Positions 1 through 11,092 of a stretch of 64,000 nt of DNA are shown here, one piece after another. Every line of letters begins with the position of its first letter. The first letter of the stretch is position 1. The stretch lies in NCBI GenBank assembly GCA_003290165.1, contig QNQO01001172.1, positions 285,015 to 349,014 of the forward strand, read 5' to 3'. The notes under the pieces were generated by a model that was not told the DNA's origin, made no database searches, and saw nothing but the letters and a program-made list of their open reading frames with translations. The stretch is from Berberis thunbergii (lineage: Eukaryota > Streptophyta > Magnoliopsida > Ranunculales > Berberidaceae). A program made the translations under genes and the position numbers.

Positions 1-229
1 TTGTGTGTGCCGTAAGAAAACACGCAATTCTAGGGGTTTATACCTATGTTGAAATCAATTGTGAACTTAGATTAATCTTTAGGTTACTCATGTTAAATCT
101 TGAAAACAATATTTTTGATTACACAAATCTCAAAGAACCTGTGGTGGATTCAATGCCTTGGTTTCCTTTCTCATATTCTTTAAAACTTTTTATTTTGTTT
201 TTAATTTGATTTTTAGTTTAAATATTTTA

Positions 230-400
230 ATTGCTGTAACCCCAATTTAAATTAGTTTAAATAAACCCTGAAATTTAATTGCAATCACAGTCCTTGAGGG
301 ATCGACCTGTACTTGCCCGTGTCTACCAGTTAGACACTGTGCACTTGCAGTTATTAAAATTAGGTTAAATTAACCTATTTATTTAGGTTAGTTAAATCTG
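230..400 (+). repeat. Possible LTR 3'-end remnant (Athila/Tat-like)
   Basis: The stretch has a cytosine-rich 'cagtccttgagggatcgacc' block followed by 'cttgcccgtg' and 'gtgcacttgcag'. This resembles the 3' terminal part of plant Athila/Tat-type gypsy LTRs. No primer site or coding sequence follows, so at most it is a truncated relic. The rest of 1-540 is AT-rich with no gene I can support. Confidence 0.25.
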
Positions 401-771
401 CATCAGCATCTCAATTACAATTCTTAAAGTGGACGATGTAGATATTATTAATTAATAAATATCTAGTATGCACTCGAAAAACAATATGAGGCACTCCCAA
501 AAATCCACATGATAACAACCTAATTTCATGAAATTTCAAAAAATAAAAAAAATAAGCAATTTCCTCACCGTTCTCTAAGTGAAAGAGAGAGACGATCGGA
601 GGTGTGGTCGGCGCCGGCGATGCAAAGAGAGAAACCTAATTAAGTGCTGGAAGCTTGGAGTATATAGTGAGAGAAATCAATTGAGCAGAGAAAAAGAATA
701 AAATGATAGGAGAAAATAGTGAAAAACACATATATGATTATTCTAATTCGTGGAGAAGATGAACAGGTCAG

Positions 772-1470
772 AGCTTGTGCGACGACATCGTTCGTCGCCC
801 TGGGATGTTTTAGGCGATGAATCTACTCGCTTTACGTGACGAATCTTGGTTGTGAATACTTTATGCGACGAAGGTTTCAAGTTCGTTGTGTAAGATATTT
901 TTAGGAGACGAGGATGTTCAAGTTGGACGTTCAAAGCGGTTGACATATAGCAATAGGTATTTTAGGGCGACAAAATATTTTGGTTTAAGCGACAATACTT
1001 TGTCGCTTAAATTTTAGGCGACGAAGGCTTCCTGTTTGTCACGTAAGATATTTGTAGACGAAGGTTTCATGTTCATCGAGTAAGATATTTGATGCGACGA
1101 AGGTTTCCAGTTCACCGCGTAAGATATTTGATGCGACGACGGTTTCCAGGTCGTTGCGTAAGATATGTTTATGCGACCAAACAATGTGTCGCCCGAGGAT
1201 ATTCAAGTTGGTCATTCAAAGTGGTCGATACGTAGCCCTAGGTATTTTAGGGTGACAAAATATTTGGTTTTAAGTGACGACACGTTGTCGCATATTAGGT
1301 ATGCGACAAAGTCTTTAACTTCGTCGCGAAATAGGTTTTGACGCGACGAAACTGTTCGTCGCGTTAAGTAGTTAGCTATTTTTTGTAATTACGTGACGGA
1401 ATTAAATATGTCATTGCGCCAGGATAATGTTGAGCGACAAAACTTCCCTCATCGCATTACGAGTCACTGC
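772..1470. repeat. Array of degenerate GCGACGAA-type subterminal repeats
   Basis: About 700 bp is filled with diverged copies of a unit built around 'gcgacgaaggttt' and 'cgtaagatatttgatgcga', with reverse-complement versions such as 'cgtcgcgtaa' interspersed. Dense short repeats in both orientations are typical of the subterminal regions of CACTA-class transposons. No clear terminal repeat or target duplication was found, so the parent element is truncated or decayed. No protein is encoded. Confidence 0.45.
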
Positions 1471-1479
1471 AAAAGGGGA

Positions 1480-2418
1480 TTTTTTTAGTAGCTAGTGACA
1501 CTATTACAATAAAATTTCCATGTTAAGAAATTTATATCCATTGAAGCATAAATAAGAAAGCAAAACATTTAGTACACAGCCAACCCATTAGGGTGCATAA
1601 AGCATAAAGGGTGGAAACTCTTGGGTCACATTCAACTTTGTTATATGAGGCATGGAAATTGTGTTTCAACGATTTTGGGTGGAGAACCCACATTCGTACA
1701 AGGTAGCTGGCTCTTTTTCATGGCAAACCCACTAGCTCAAAAATCCCATTTGAGGCAAGGAAATTATGTTGTTTTTGTTGTTGGTTCTTTGCTTCTTCTC
1801 AAACTCACCACCAAACCTACATAAAATAAGTACATTAAAAAATATGGTTGTTATTCGTATCACTATCTATCGACTTGTGATTATATAATATATGGTTACT
1901 TGATTTTAGGACATTATATCACTACCGGAAGAAAGTGGATATAGTAGTTGATGGTCAGAAGAAAAAGAAAGAAAAAAAATACATCCTCAAACTTTATACA
2001 TGTTATTTTTGAAAAATGATTACAACTTTTTCAAGGGCGATGAATGGAAGCATTATAATTTGACTCGTCGGTCGGTCATTCACTCTATGGTTTCACAAAT
2101 GGGTCTATTTTTTTATGATGCGTGTGTTGTGCTTCGATGTTGATTCCACCAAAGAGGCACAACTCCTCTCACGTTTACCTTTTGGAGAATAATAACCAAA
2201 AAGAAAATATTATTTGCCACTCAAAAAGTCTAAACCAAAAGGGCCGGGGGCTATCATCATTTTAACTTTTCGCCAAGCCATGATTTAATTTTGTGGCACT
2301 AAAATCATGAAATGTTAGAAAGTAGATTCTTTTGTGTTTTTCAATGTGGTGGTCTTAGTTGGTCAAAATCTTAATAAAAAAAGTTATTTATTTAAGTTTT
2401 TATACTCTATATCGAATT
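1480..2418. other. AT-rich intergenic DNA without recognisable gene
   Basis: Reading frames are short and lack recognisable domains. I see no RNA gene, no long repeat and no convincing promoter. Confidence 0.5.
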
Positions 2419-2511
2419 TTTTTTTTTTTAAGCCTAAGGCCATATATTAATAACTAATAATTATTATAACCAAGTCCGTCGACAACCGATGCCAAGTAAT
2501 AAGCCTTACTA
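2419..2511 (-). mobile_element. Possible 5'-truncated LINE tail
   Basis: On the - strand the segment ends in a run of about 12 A (plus-strand poly-T near 2419-2431). It is preceded by 'ttaatatatggccttaggct', which looks like the 3' tail of a plant L1-type LINE. Only the tail remains, and I did not find target duplications. The Tourist MITE starts directly next to it. Confidence 0.3.
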
Positions 2512-2514
2512 TTA

Positions 2515-2829
2515 GGGTGTGTTTGGTTGCATAGAATCCTATGTCATGAGAATTCATTAAGGGACACATGCATTTTAGGCTAAATTGATGTATCAATCTA
2601 TATTCACTATTTGATTTTGTGATCAATGGTGTGAATGAAAGTCCCATGAACATGTAAATCACACTTTGGTTTCCAAGACATGTGATTCTCATGTTCATGA
2701 AACTTTCATTTTCACCATTAATCACAAAATCAATAGGTAAATGTGAAGTGATACCTCAAATTAGGTTAAAATATAGCGGTCACCTCATGAATTCTCATAG
2801 CATAGGATTTCATGCAACCAAACACACCC
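2515..2829. mobile_element. Tourist/PIF-Harbinger-like MITE, copy 1
   Basis: The 315-bp element begins GGGTGTGTTTGGTTGCAT and ends with the inverse complement ATGCAACCAAACACACCC. It is flanked by the trinucleotide TTA on both sides (2512-2514 and 2830-2832). The interior is a near-palindrome: 'gtgatcaatggtg' near 2620 is mirrored by 'accattaatcac' near 2715. A TTA/TAA target duplication with a GGGTGTGTTTGG end is the signature of Tourist MITEs mobilised by PIF/Harbinger transposases. It carries no coding capacity. A second copy lies at 27951-28279. Confidence 0.85.
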
Positions 2830-2832
2830 TTA

Positions 2833-3440
2833 AGGTCTCTAGGTATATATTTCAATGATTTTAAGAACCCTCATTTTGGATTTGAATTAATTATGGCGTT
2901 GTTGTCCCTCAAAATGCTTTCCATCGTCTCTATCGATTCCTTTCTTATTTTATAATTCTTTCACTAACTTTCCACCAAATCTTTTTTACAAGCTAGATGC
3001 ATTTCATTTTTTTATTTTCTTATATTGATTCAAGGCTTAGCAAAAATTGAACAAATGTAAAACAAGCCAAATTGCCAACCAAATCAACCCTGCGTTTGAG
3101 CTTCAAAATCCCATTTATCCATTGTTCGAACTGAAACAAACAATGAAAAACTGATTGTGTTTAACTTTTTTGTTTTTATTTGCAATGTTTTTCATAGAAA
3201 TTTTTTAGTTTTAGTTTTTCTTCACTAAAATGTCATAAAAGGATATCCTCAAAACATGAGATTTATTATCAGAACTGGCTACATTACATTGTGCAACCAT
3301 CAAGGCAGCTCACCACGGCCCAGCCTGCTATTTTGGCCCACTCCTTGTACCTTTCATGCTATATTGACCGTCCATCTCCTCGAAATACCAAAGTACATAT
3401 GTGGCATTTCACGATGAACCATCCATCCATCCATCATTGA
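2833..3440. promoter_or_regulatory. Upstream region of the MGDG synthase gene
   Basis: This is the presumed promoter side of the gene at 3745, between the MITE and the pyrimidine-rich leader. I see no textbook TATA box at a convincing distance. There is a CCATCCATCCATCCATC run near 3420. The MITE ends about 900 bp upstream of the start codon, so part of the upstream regulatory region may be transposon-derived. Confidence 0.3.
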
Positions 3441-3489
3441 ATCTCTGAGAAACTAACCAGTTTGGGTACAAATTCTGTATCTGTGGCTG

Positions 3490-3744
3490 CATTTCTCTCT
3501 AAGATTTTCCACTCAAAGCTCTCTCTTTGAACCCACTTCACTTCACTTCACTTCACTTCATCTTCTTCGGGTACCACTTCGTCTTATTCTCCATAGTTGT
3601 TGCACTCTAATCTGAAATTCTACGCTGCCTTCCTTGGGTGCCTCTTTGGGATTTTTGTTTTCTTGCTGTTTAGATGAATACCCAGTGTTCTTTTTATCAC
3701 GAAAACGACTTCTGAGTGAATTCTTTGGTGCCCAATTGAAAACC
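3490..3744 (+). promoter_or_regulatory. Probable 5' UTR with pyrimidine-rich CACTT repeats
   Basis: The segment is rich in CT tracts ('tttctctctaagattttcc', 'ctctctctttg') and contains five consecutive copies of the pentamer CACTT around 3535-3557. Such pyrimidine patches are common around plant transcription starts and in leaders of nuclear genes for plastid proteins. The exact transcription start cannot be placed from sequence alone. Confidence 0.4.
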
Positions 3745-6700
3745 ATGACTACTTCAGCTGTGACTCAAGAGGCCTTCAACGTGTTTGATGTTTTGCCCAT
3801 GTGGGATTATTTTTCTTCCAGCTCAAAAGGTCGAGTTATTAAGTGCTTGAATTCAAATGGGTATCCTTCAAATTTGTTAAATACTGTGAATTTTGAAGGA
3901 TTTGGGGGTTTTGGAGCTGAGAAAGGGAATCCCAAGGTGTTTGCTTCATTGGGGTTGAGTAAAAGTTCTGCAAGGATTCAGAGGATACTGAATGACTTCA
4001 ATAGGGCTGTTCAATTACATTGTGATAGGATCCCACTTGGGTTTGGGTCAATTGGGTTATCTACTGGAGAGAATGGATTGAGAGAGAATGGTGGTGGAGT
4101 GTTGGAAGGAGAAGGGTTCAATTTGAATGGGGTTGGAGTGGAGAAGCCCAAGAAAGTTCTGATTTTGATGAGTGATACTGGTGGTGGCCATAGAGCTTCT
4201 GCTGAAGCTATTAAGGCTGCTTTTCATGAAGAATTTGGAGAAGAGTATCAGGTCAGTTCGATATCTCGCAGTTGGATTCCAGTGTGATTGTTTGTTGTTA
4301 ATTGTTGTATTATCATTTTCTCTATGTTAAGAGTGTGTGGCACAGGTTTTTGTTACAGATTTGTGGTCAGAACACACCCCTTGGCCATTTAACCAATTGC
4401 CTAGGAGCTATAATTTCTTAGTGAAACATGCAGCCCTATGGAGAGCGACATACTATTTGACTGCTCCACGACTAGTGCATCAAACCAATTTTGCTTTTTG
4501 TTCACCCTTCATAGCTAGGTGAGGTTGTTCTTCACTTTGCATTACATGATTACATCTTCCCGGACTTCTTTGAACTTGAAACAAATTGTAAGCTGCTTTT
4601 CTCTTGTCGTCAAATTAGATAACATGCATGCATAAATAAAAATTTAATAGATCAACTTAATTTGATTCTGAGTAAGATTAATGAGCAATATGTGTCGATA
4701 GAGTAATAAAAGTTGTCTGCTGTGTTTGTTTTGAATTCTACTCTCCTTGGCATGAAATGCATACAGCACATAAATGAAACACAATTTATGGCTTAGTTTC
4801 TTTCACGAGTTTTATTTAATATTTCGAACTAATATTCTCCCAAACTTATTGTTCAACCTCAAGTTTGAATCCTATGATCTTTCACGAGATTTGATAGAGG
4901 AACTTGAACCATGGGTTATCTTCCTTGTCTTTAACATTTCCTATTGACCTTTATATATATATATATACTAGTGTATCCCCCTATAAGTATAATTCTAATC
5001 ACGTTCCAAGGCCTTTAACTTGCTTATATATATATATATATATATATATATAATGGTTGCCTGTGCCGCTTGTGTTTTTGTTTGTTTGGGGGATGTTAAA
5101 ATCAATGCAGTGCACATTACATGATTGTATTTATCTATAACAGTTAAAGGTACTTTTTAGATGTTTTATGTTTGTTTGCTTTGTTTATGGGTGGATGGGT
5201 ACTTGTAGTAAAGTTGATGTCTTATTCCTTATAGCTTGTGAGGTGGTGGTGTGTTTGTTTGTTGGCAAAGTAATTGAGCTAGTGCGGCTCTTAGTCAGTT
5301 TAGATATGTAGGTGCTTGTAAAGGTTATTTTATGTGGAGTTTTGGTAGACTGTCTCGTGAACTTATAAAATTTAGATTATCCATAGTTGAAGTAGTTTAA
5401 GTAGCTTGTTCCATGAAATTTGTATATATGATGGATCTATTCCATGAACTCCATAGCTTTTAGAAAAACCTTGGGCATTGACACTAAGTAAAAGCACCGA
5501 AATCGAAACATTCAAACTGCAATACCATCTTCCCATGTTGATTGATGGGAGCAGGGTAATAAAAAATTTGAATTAGAGTTCCAAAATGAAATTAAATCCT
5601 ATGAAGCCTATATGGTTGGAAGTTTCCTTGGTTAGAACTTGGTTTTTGGATATGTGAAAGACACGCTTACAAAGATTTGGAATTTAAAGAGGCTTTTCAG
5701 ATGACCATTCATGTGGAAAGTGCTTTCCTCTACAAGTTTTCCAGTGTTGAAGGCAAAGATAGCGTTTTGGACTTGGGTACTGTTCGCATAGCCACGTAAT
5801 GGGTTGAAATTAAAGTCAGTGAGTTATTATCCAAATCTGGATCACTAACTCGTAAGCATTTCATGTAATATTTTTCTTGTCATTTTTTCTTAAAACTATT
5901 TCATTTATTTTCCTAAAATTTGAAAATGTAAATAAAAGCTTGTACATGTTGAACCCATTATGAGTTTCATCTTCAATTTTATATAATTTTGAAAATGGTT
6001 TTTTTGAGTTTGGCACTCATTCGTTTATGCCTATTAGAGTTTGACCATCGTTTTGAGAATTAATTTAGTCTAACATTCATTTTTTTACGGAACTATTAAG
6101 TCCACATCATTGACCGTTAAAGACCGATTTTGGATAATTTTACCCTTACCTTGGTTTTTTTTTAATTTAATTTTTAAATTGAGATTTTCTCCTTACTCAA
6201 GTTCTAGGAAAAAGATTGAATTATAAATCTTCCCTATAAACCAATTTCAGTTCTGTAGTGGTGATTAAAGAATCCAAGTTCACCAAGATCATGACAACTT
6301 TAAAAAAAATGGACTATTTTATTCGTTGTTAATGGCAGTATTGTGGTTGCCATGACTGAAACATTATCCTAGAACACAACAAAATGATAATCACTTTTGA
6401 GAAAATCATCTAATGTACTACGTTATTCGTTGTTATTTTAATTTTCATTCTCACTCACTTCTCTTCACCCAAACAAAACCTAACCTTCACCCACTCATTC
6501 TCTCATTTTACAATTACAAAATCACTAGTGGTCCTTATCCTTCAACTCCTATTCTTTTCCACCAAAACCTAACCTCCACCCTCGCTTTACCCAATCAAAA
6601 TTCCATTAGATTCCTCAAAAATCAAAACCTCCAGCACTAACATGCACTTCTTTCATTGCATTTGTGACAATGATGGTGGGGTTTAAGCCTCAAGGGAGAA

Positions 6701-9700
6701 GGAGAAAGAAGAGAGAGGAAAGGAGAGGAAGGTGCGATTTAGGTATTAGGGTTCAAAAATTAAACACAATTATAAAAAAAAAAAAAAAAAAACCCAAGGT
6801 AAGGGTAAAATGGTGCAAAAATGAGTCTTTAATGGTTGATGACGTGGACTTAACGGTTCCATAAAAAAAAAGAGTATTAGACTCGATTAGTTTTCAAAAA
6901 CGAGGGCCAAACTCTAATAGGTATAAATTAATGAGTGCCAAACTCAAAAATATCCATTTGAAAATTGACAATCCAATTTCCTAGAATTTTAGGGGGAAAA
7001 TGGTTTGAAGAGAAAGATGCATATGATAGAAATATCAGAAAAATTTAGAAAGAAAATAAAATCATCATCAATAAAATGGAAACATCAAAACTGAATCACT
7101 CATTTAATGGTGGTGGGTCCCATGAAATAGTTTTACTTACACTATTTATTTGCAAAACTGGATGAGTGATAGAGATGGTCATTTCCGCCATTTGGGGGGG
7201 TGGTGTTTTACAACAGCACAATGTTTTGGGAGAACACTGAACTACAGACCTATTGCATAGATTTTCAAAAATCCAGAGAGGGGGGGCATGGCCACTTTTT
7301 GCCTCCCCTGGATCTGCCACTGGAGTGGTGATAATGAAGAGGAACCATACCACAAGCCCACAAAATCAAGAGTTATGATCACAACTCCAATAAAATGCTA
7401 TAGTGAGTAAGTTCTCTGAGTGTTCAAATTCATGAGTTAGCAAAAAATAACCCCTAAAAGCAACAAGCAAATGATATGGCTGGGCTGTCTTATCAAATGT
7501 GGTGGAGGATAAATTCCCAGGTACAAGTCTCCACCAAAAAGGCAAGGTATAACTCATTTGGTATTACACATTCTACCTGGCTTTGAGCCCTAAAATAATC
7601 TCAATCTTAGAAACAAGAAGTCTGGCTAGCATGGTGTAGACTCAATAGTACTAGCAAACATGAAGAACTTGCCTCTTCGTAGATCTGCTAGGCCCATTCC
7701 ATGTATGATTTATGAAGGGACACCGTAGGATAATCTAAATGCTCATACATTAGAGGATTCAGTAGTTAGCTTAGAGTTCATGATCAATTGTTGCTCTCTC
7801 AATAAGCTAGGTTGGAAACCTTATCGGATGTTATGTTGCCTTCCAAAGATTAACAACATGCATGGGATATATGTTTTCCACAAGAAATATTAATCATTTT
7901 ACTATAGACTTTGAGGAAGGCAGGAGGCATAGTTGAGTAGAGAAGGATGATTAGAGACTTGTCGTGGATGGTATCAGAAGTTCAGGGTCCAAACCCTGTT
8001 GAACGCATATGTAATGAATATGTAATGGTCATGAGATCCAATAAAAACCCTGATTGTCCTTCAAAAGAAAAAGGATGAGTGAAGAAAAATTAATTTCTAC
8101 CCATTTTGGAAGACTTGGAATCGTACACAAAAGATTTAAAGTTCAGATACAAATCTTGGATGTTCCTAAATACAAATCTCGAAGTTTGGATATTTAGTTA
8201 TTTGATTCGGTAGACTATGCCATATTCCTGTTTCCATAAGCTCAAACTTTTGAGATTTTTCCTTGTAGTTTTTAATACAACACGAGCTTGTGTTCTTGTG
8301 TGAAATCTGATGTCACAAAATCCTTCTGTTGCTTAAAAAATTCGAGTCAAGGCTGAGGTTTCACAGCCCATAAGAAGTGGAGTTGGTTTGTTGCAATCCT
8401 CCTGGCCTGAATTTTTTCATGTGGTTTGTTCTTCATGGGCATATCCTCACTGCAGATAACCAGGTTTGCAGAGGTTTCGACAAGAAATCTTGTATCTTTT
8501 GCAACAAGGTAGAAGAGTTAATTGATCACTTGTTACCCGATTGCGAGTTTTCATGGCAGACTTTAGGTTGGCTAAGCCAATTGTGGGAAGCTTAACAGAC
8601 TGGTTAATAGGTTGGAGTTCTGACTATCTAGTATGTGTTTTGTAAGTGGATTTGGCACCATGAACGACATGCGATCATTTGGTGTATTTGGAAGGAAATG
8701 AATTCTCGCATTTTTAAAAAGAAATTCAGTTCGGAGAGTGATGTTTCGAGGGTCCTAAAGGAATTGTTTTGGAGATCGATCAACTTCTGGAAACAGATTA
8801 GGACATCACTTTTACAAAATTCTTGCTCGACTGCTCCACTCTTGAGGGCGGATAATTTCATTGAGATGTCTATTTTTCTTTTTCTTTTTTGTGAGTGTCT
8901 CACTCACCTGATTATTTTCTTCCTTTTCATTTGATATCAGTAGCGTGTTTTGCTTTGGGTAAGAAAAAAAAAGATTTGGCAAATTTCGGTTGTATTGTCC
9001 GATATACAACTACAGATGCAAAATCTAACATATCATTTAGGAGCTACAAAATCTGATGTTATTGTTGCTTATCGTTGTCTAGCATTGGTTCAAAGAAGGA
9101 GATTTTCACTAATATATATTTGATACAAAACTCCATGGAAGTGTTCAACTGTGCGTTTGATGTGGGAAGTACTAAGTTATTCGAGAAGCTGAATTATGGC
9201 ACATGGAGTGTCCTTATGACATAGCTTTCATGCAACTCAAGTTCACACTTGGAACTGTTGCATGTTGGAGCAATAATCTTAATAATTCTACTATTCTGAC
9301 AGTGGCAAAGCAAAGCAGAACCTTTTATGAGTTTAGCGTTGGGAGTGGCATCTCTAAAAACGCAAACTGTTCTGTAAGATTTGTAAAAGTTGTCTGCTGG
9401 ATCTTTGACCTTATCAATATGATGACTAATAACTGTTTAAAATTTCCTTCTACTGAATAATCAACTGCAAGTTCCATTCTCTAATAATTCGTCAGTTGCT
9501 AATGTTATGTATCTGCACAGAGAGGTTACAAAAGCATTGATGGAATACCAACCAGATGTTATTATCAGCGTACATCCTTTAATGAACCATATTCCCCTTC
9601 AGATTCTTAAGAGAAAGGGTCTATTGGACAAGATTGCCTTCACTACAGTTGTCACAGATTTAAGCACTTGTCATCCTACATGGTATGATCTCATTGTTCT

Positions 9701-11061
9701 TTCACTATCTTTTTGTTACTTGTGAGTTGTGATTCATTTGTCATCTTGCAACTTCTCATTCTTGTATTCAGGTTTCATAAGCTTGCAACAAGATGCTACT
9801 GCCCAACTACAGAAGTGGTCAAAAGGGCATCAAGAGCTGGTTTGAAGCCCTCTCAAATTAAAGTCTATGGCCTTCCTGTGCGGACTTCATTTGTTAAGCC
9901 TATTCGACCAAAGGTTGACTTCATATCTTGTTAAATGGATGTTATTGCCCGCCCCACATATGGTGTATATTTGAACGTACAACATTCAACTACTTACTTT
10001 TATCATTTTTGTTTAGGATGTGCTAAGGAGGGAACTGGGAATGGATGAAGATCTTCCTGCTGTTTTGTTGATGGGAGGAGGCGAAGGAATGGGTCCTATT
10101 GAGGCTACTGCTCGGGCGCTTGGAAGCGCTTTGTACGATAAGACTCTTGGAGAGCCAATAGGTCAAATACTTGTGATATGCGGACGTAATCGAAAGCTGG
10201 TCAATAAGCTAAGTGCAATTGATTGGAAAGTTCCTGTTGAGGTATTCCTGTCGTATATTTGCATTTCAGTTGTTGTATCATTATTTTTAGTGGTTTGATA
10301 ATTGTATAACGGTCAGGCAGGTTGCAGCATTGATATTTTCATTATAAACCATTATTTGAATAAAAAGAGGTGTTTCAATCCAATTTTTTCGCAAAAACGA
10401 ATTGAAAAGTTTCACATTTAGCCAATATTGGTCACTCTAAAAGTTACTTAATCATTATAGGAGAATAGGAGTCAGATGGGAAATACTCCCTGCACTTATA
10501 CCGTTGAGCAAGAAAGGAACAAGAGGGCTTTTACTGGGGCGTCATCACAAGGGATGTGATGGAAAACTTTGGCTTTGTTTTGGTACATTTGTTCTGCACA
10601 TTTTACTTTCAAAGGGCCTGATTTCAAGAGTTGTAATCAGTTTGAAAATCTTCTTTTGTTCGTACTGTATGATATATAACGTAAAAAGCCAAGGTTAAGG
10701 TTATAATGAGCATGTTAACGGCTGTACCGCTGGTTGCTTTAATGATTGATTTAACTTCAGTTCGGATAGTCTTATGGAGAAAATAATGTGAGTGAATCTC
10801 TGAGTAGCTTCACCTTGTTTTTCTGTTGATTAGCTAATTTTTACTTTTATTCGTCCACTGTTGTTATGGACCTGTTTACTTATTACCTTGTTTGGGGTGT
10901 TTTACTCAGCACATTCGCTACGCATGCTTCCACCAATTTCTGGTCCTAGTAGTTACAACTTAAAAGAAAAATATGCTAATTTTAAAGAATATCATATTAT
11001 TTCAGATAAAATGATGAAAGTGTTTTGAATTTGAACAATCGACCACTAGATGTTATTTATG

Positions 11062-11092
<31 letters not shown>

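Larger units (their letters stand above)
4519..9520 (+). other. Intron 2 of MGD1-like gene, 5.0 kb, transposon-laden
   Basis: The intron starts GTGAGG and ends with the acceptor TGCACAG before 'agaggttac'. It splits an Arg codon (phase 2). It holds TA dinucleotide runs (about 4955-4970 and 5026-5052), a Mutator-like foldback (5997-6956) and a LINE coding remnant (8335-8935). The remaining parts (4519-5987, 6966-8334, 8936-9520) show nothing I recognise beyond a tRNA-like 'tggtatcaga' motif near 7968. Confidence 0.85.

Noticed and set aside
3634..3744. N-terminal extension of the MGD1 reading frame upstream of ATG 3745
   Set aside because: The frame is open, but it starts with TTG and the extra 37 residues do not resemble a transit peptide start. 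The first ATG gives the normal family beginning and length.
6413..6864. Two short plus-strand frames inside the MULE foldback
   Set aside because: They encode low-complexity Pro/Ser- and Arg/Lys-rich peptides from pyrimidine- and purine-rich DNA. No transposase or host protein is recognisable.
7960..8000. Possible SINE or copia primer site ('tggtatcaga' then 'ggtccaaaccctg')
   Set aside because: It resembles a tRNA-related or primer-site motif, but there are no LTRs, poly-A tail or target duplications around it, so the evidence is too thin.
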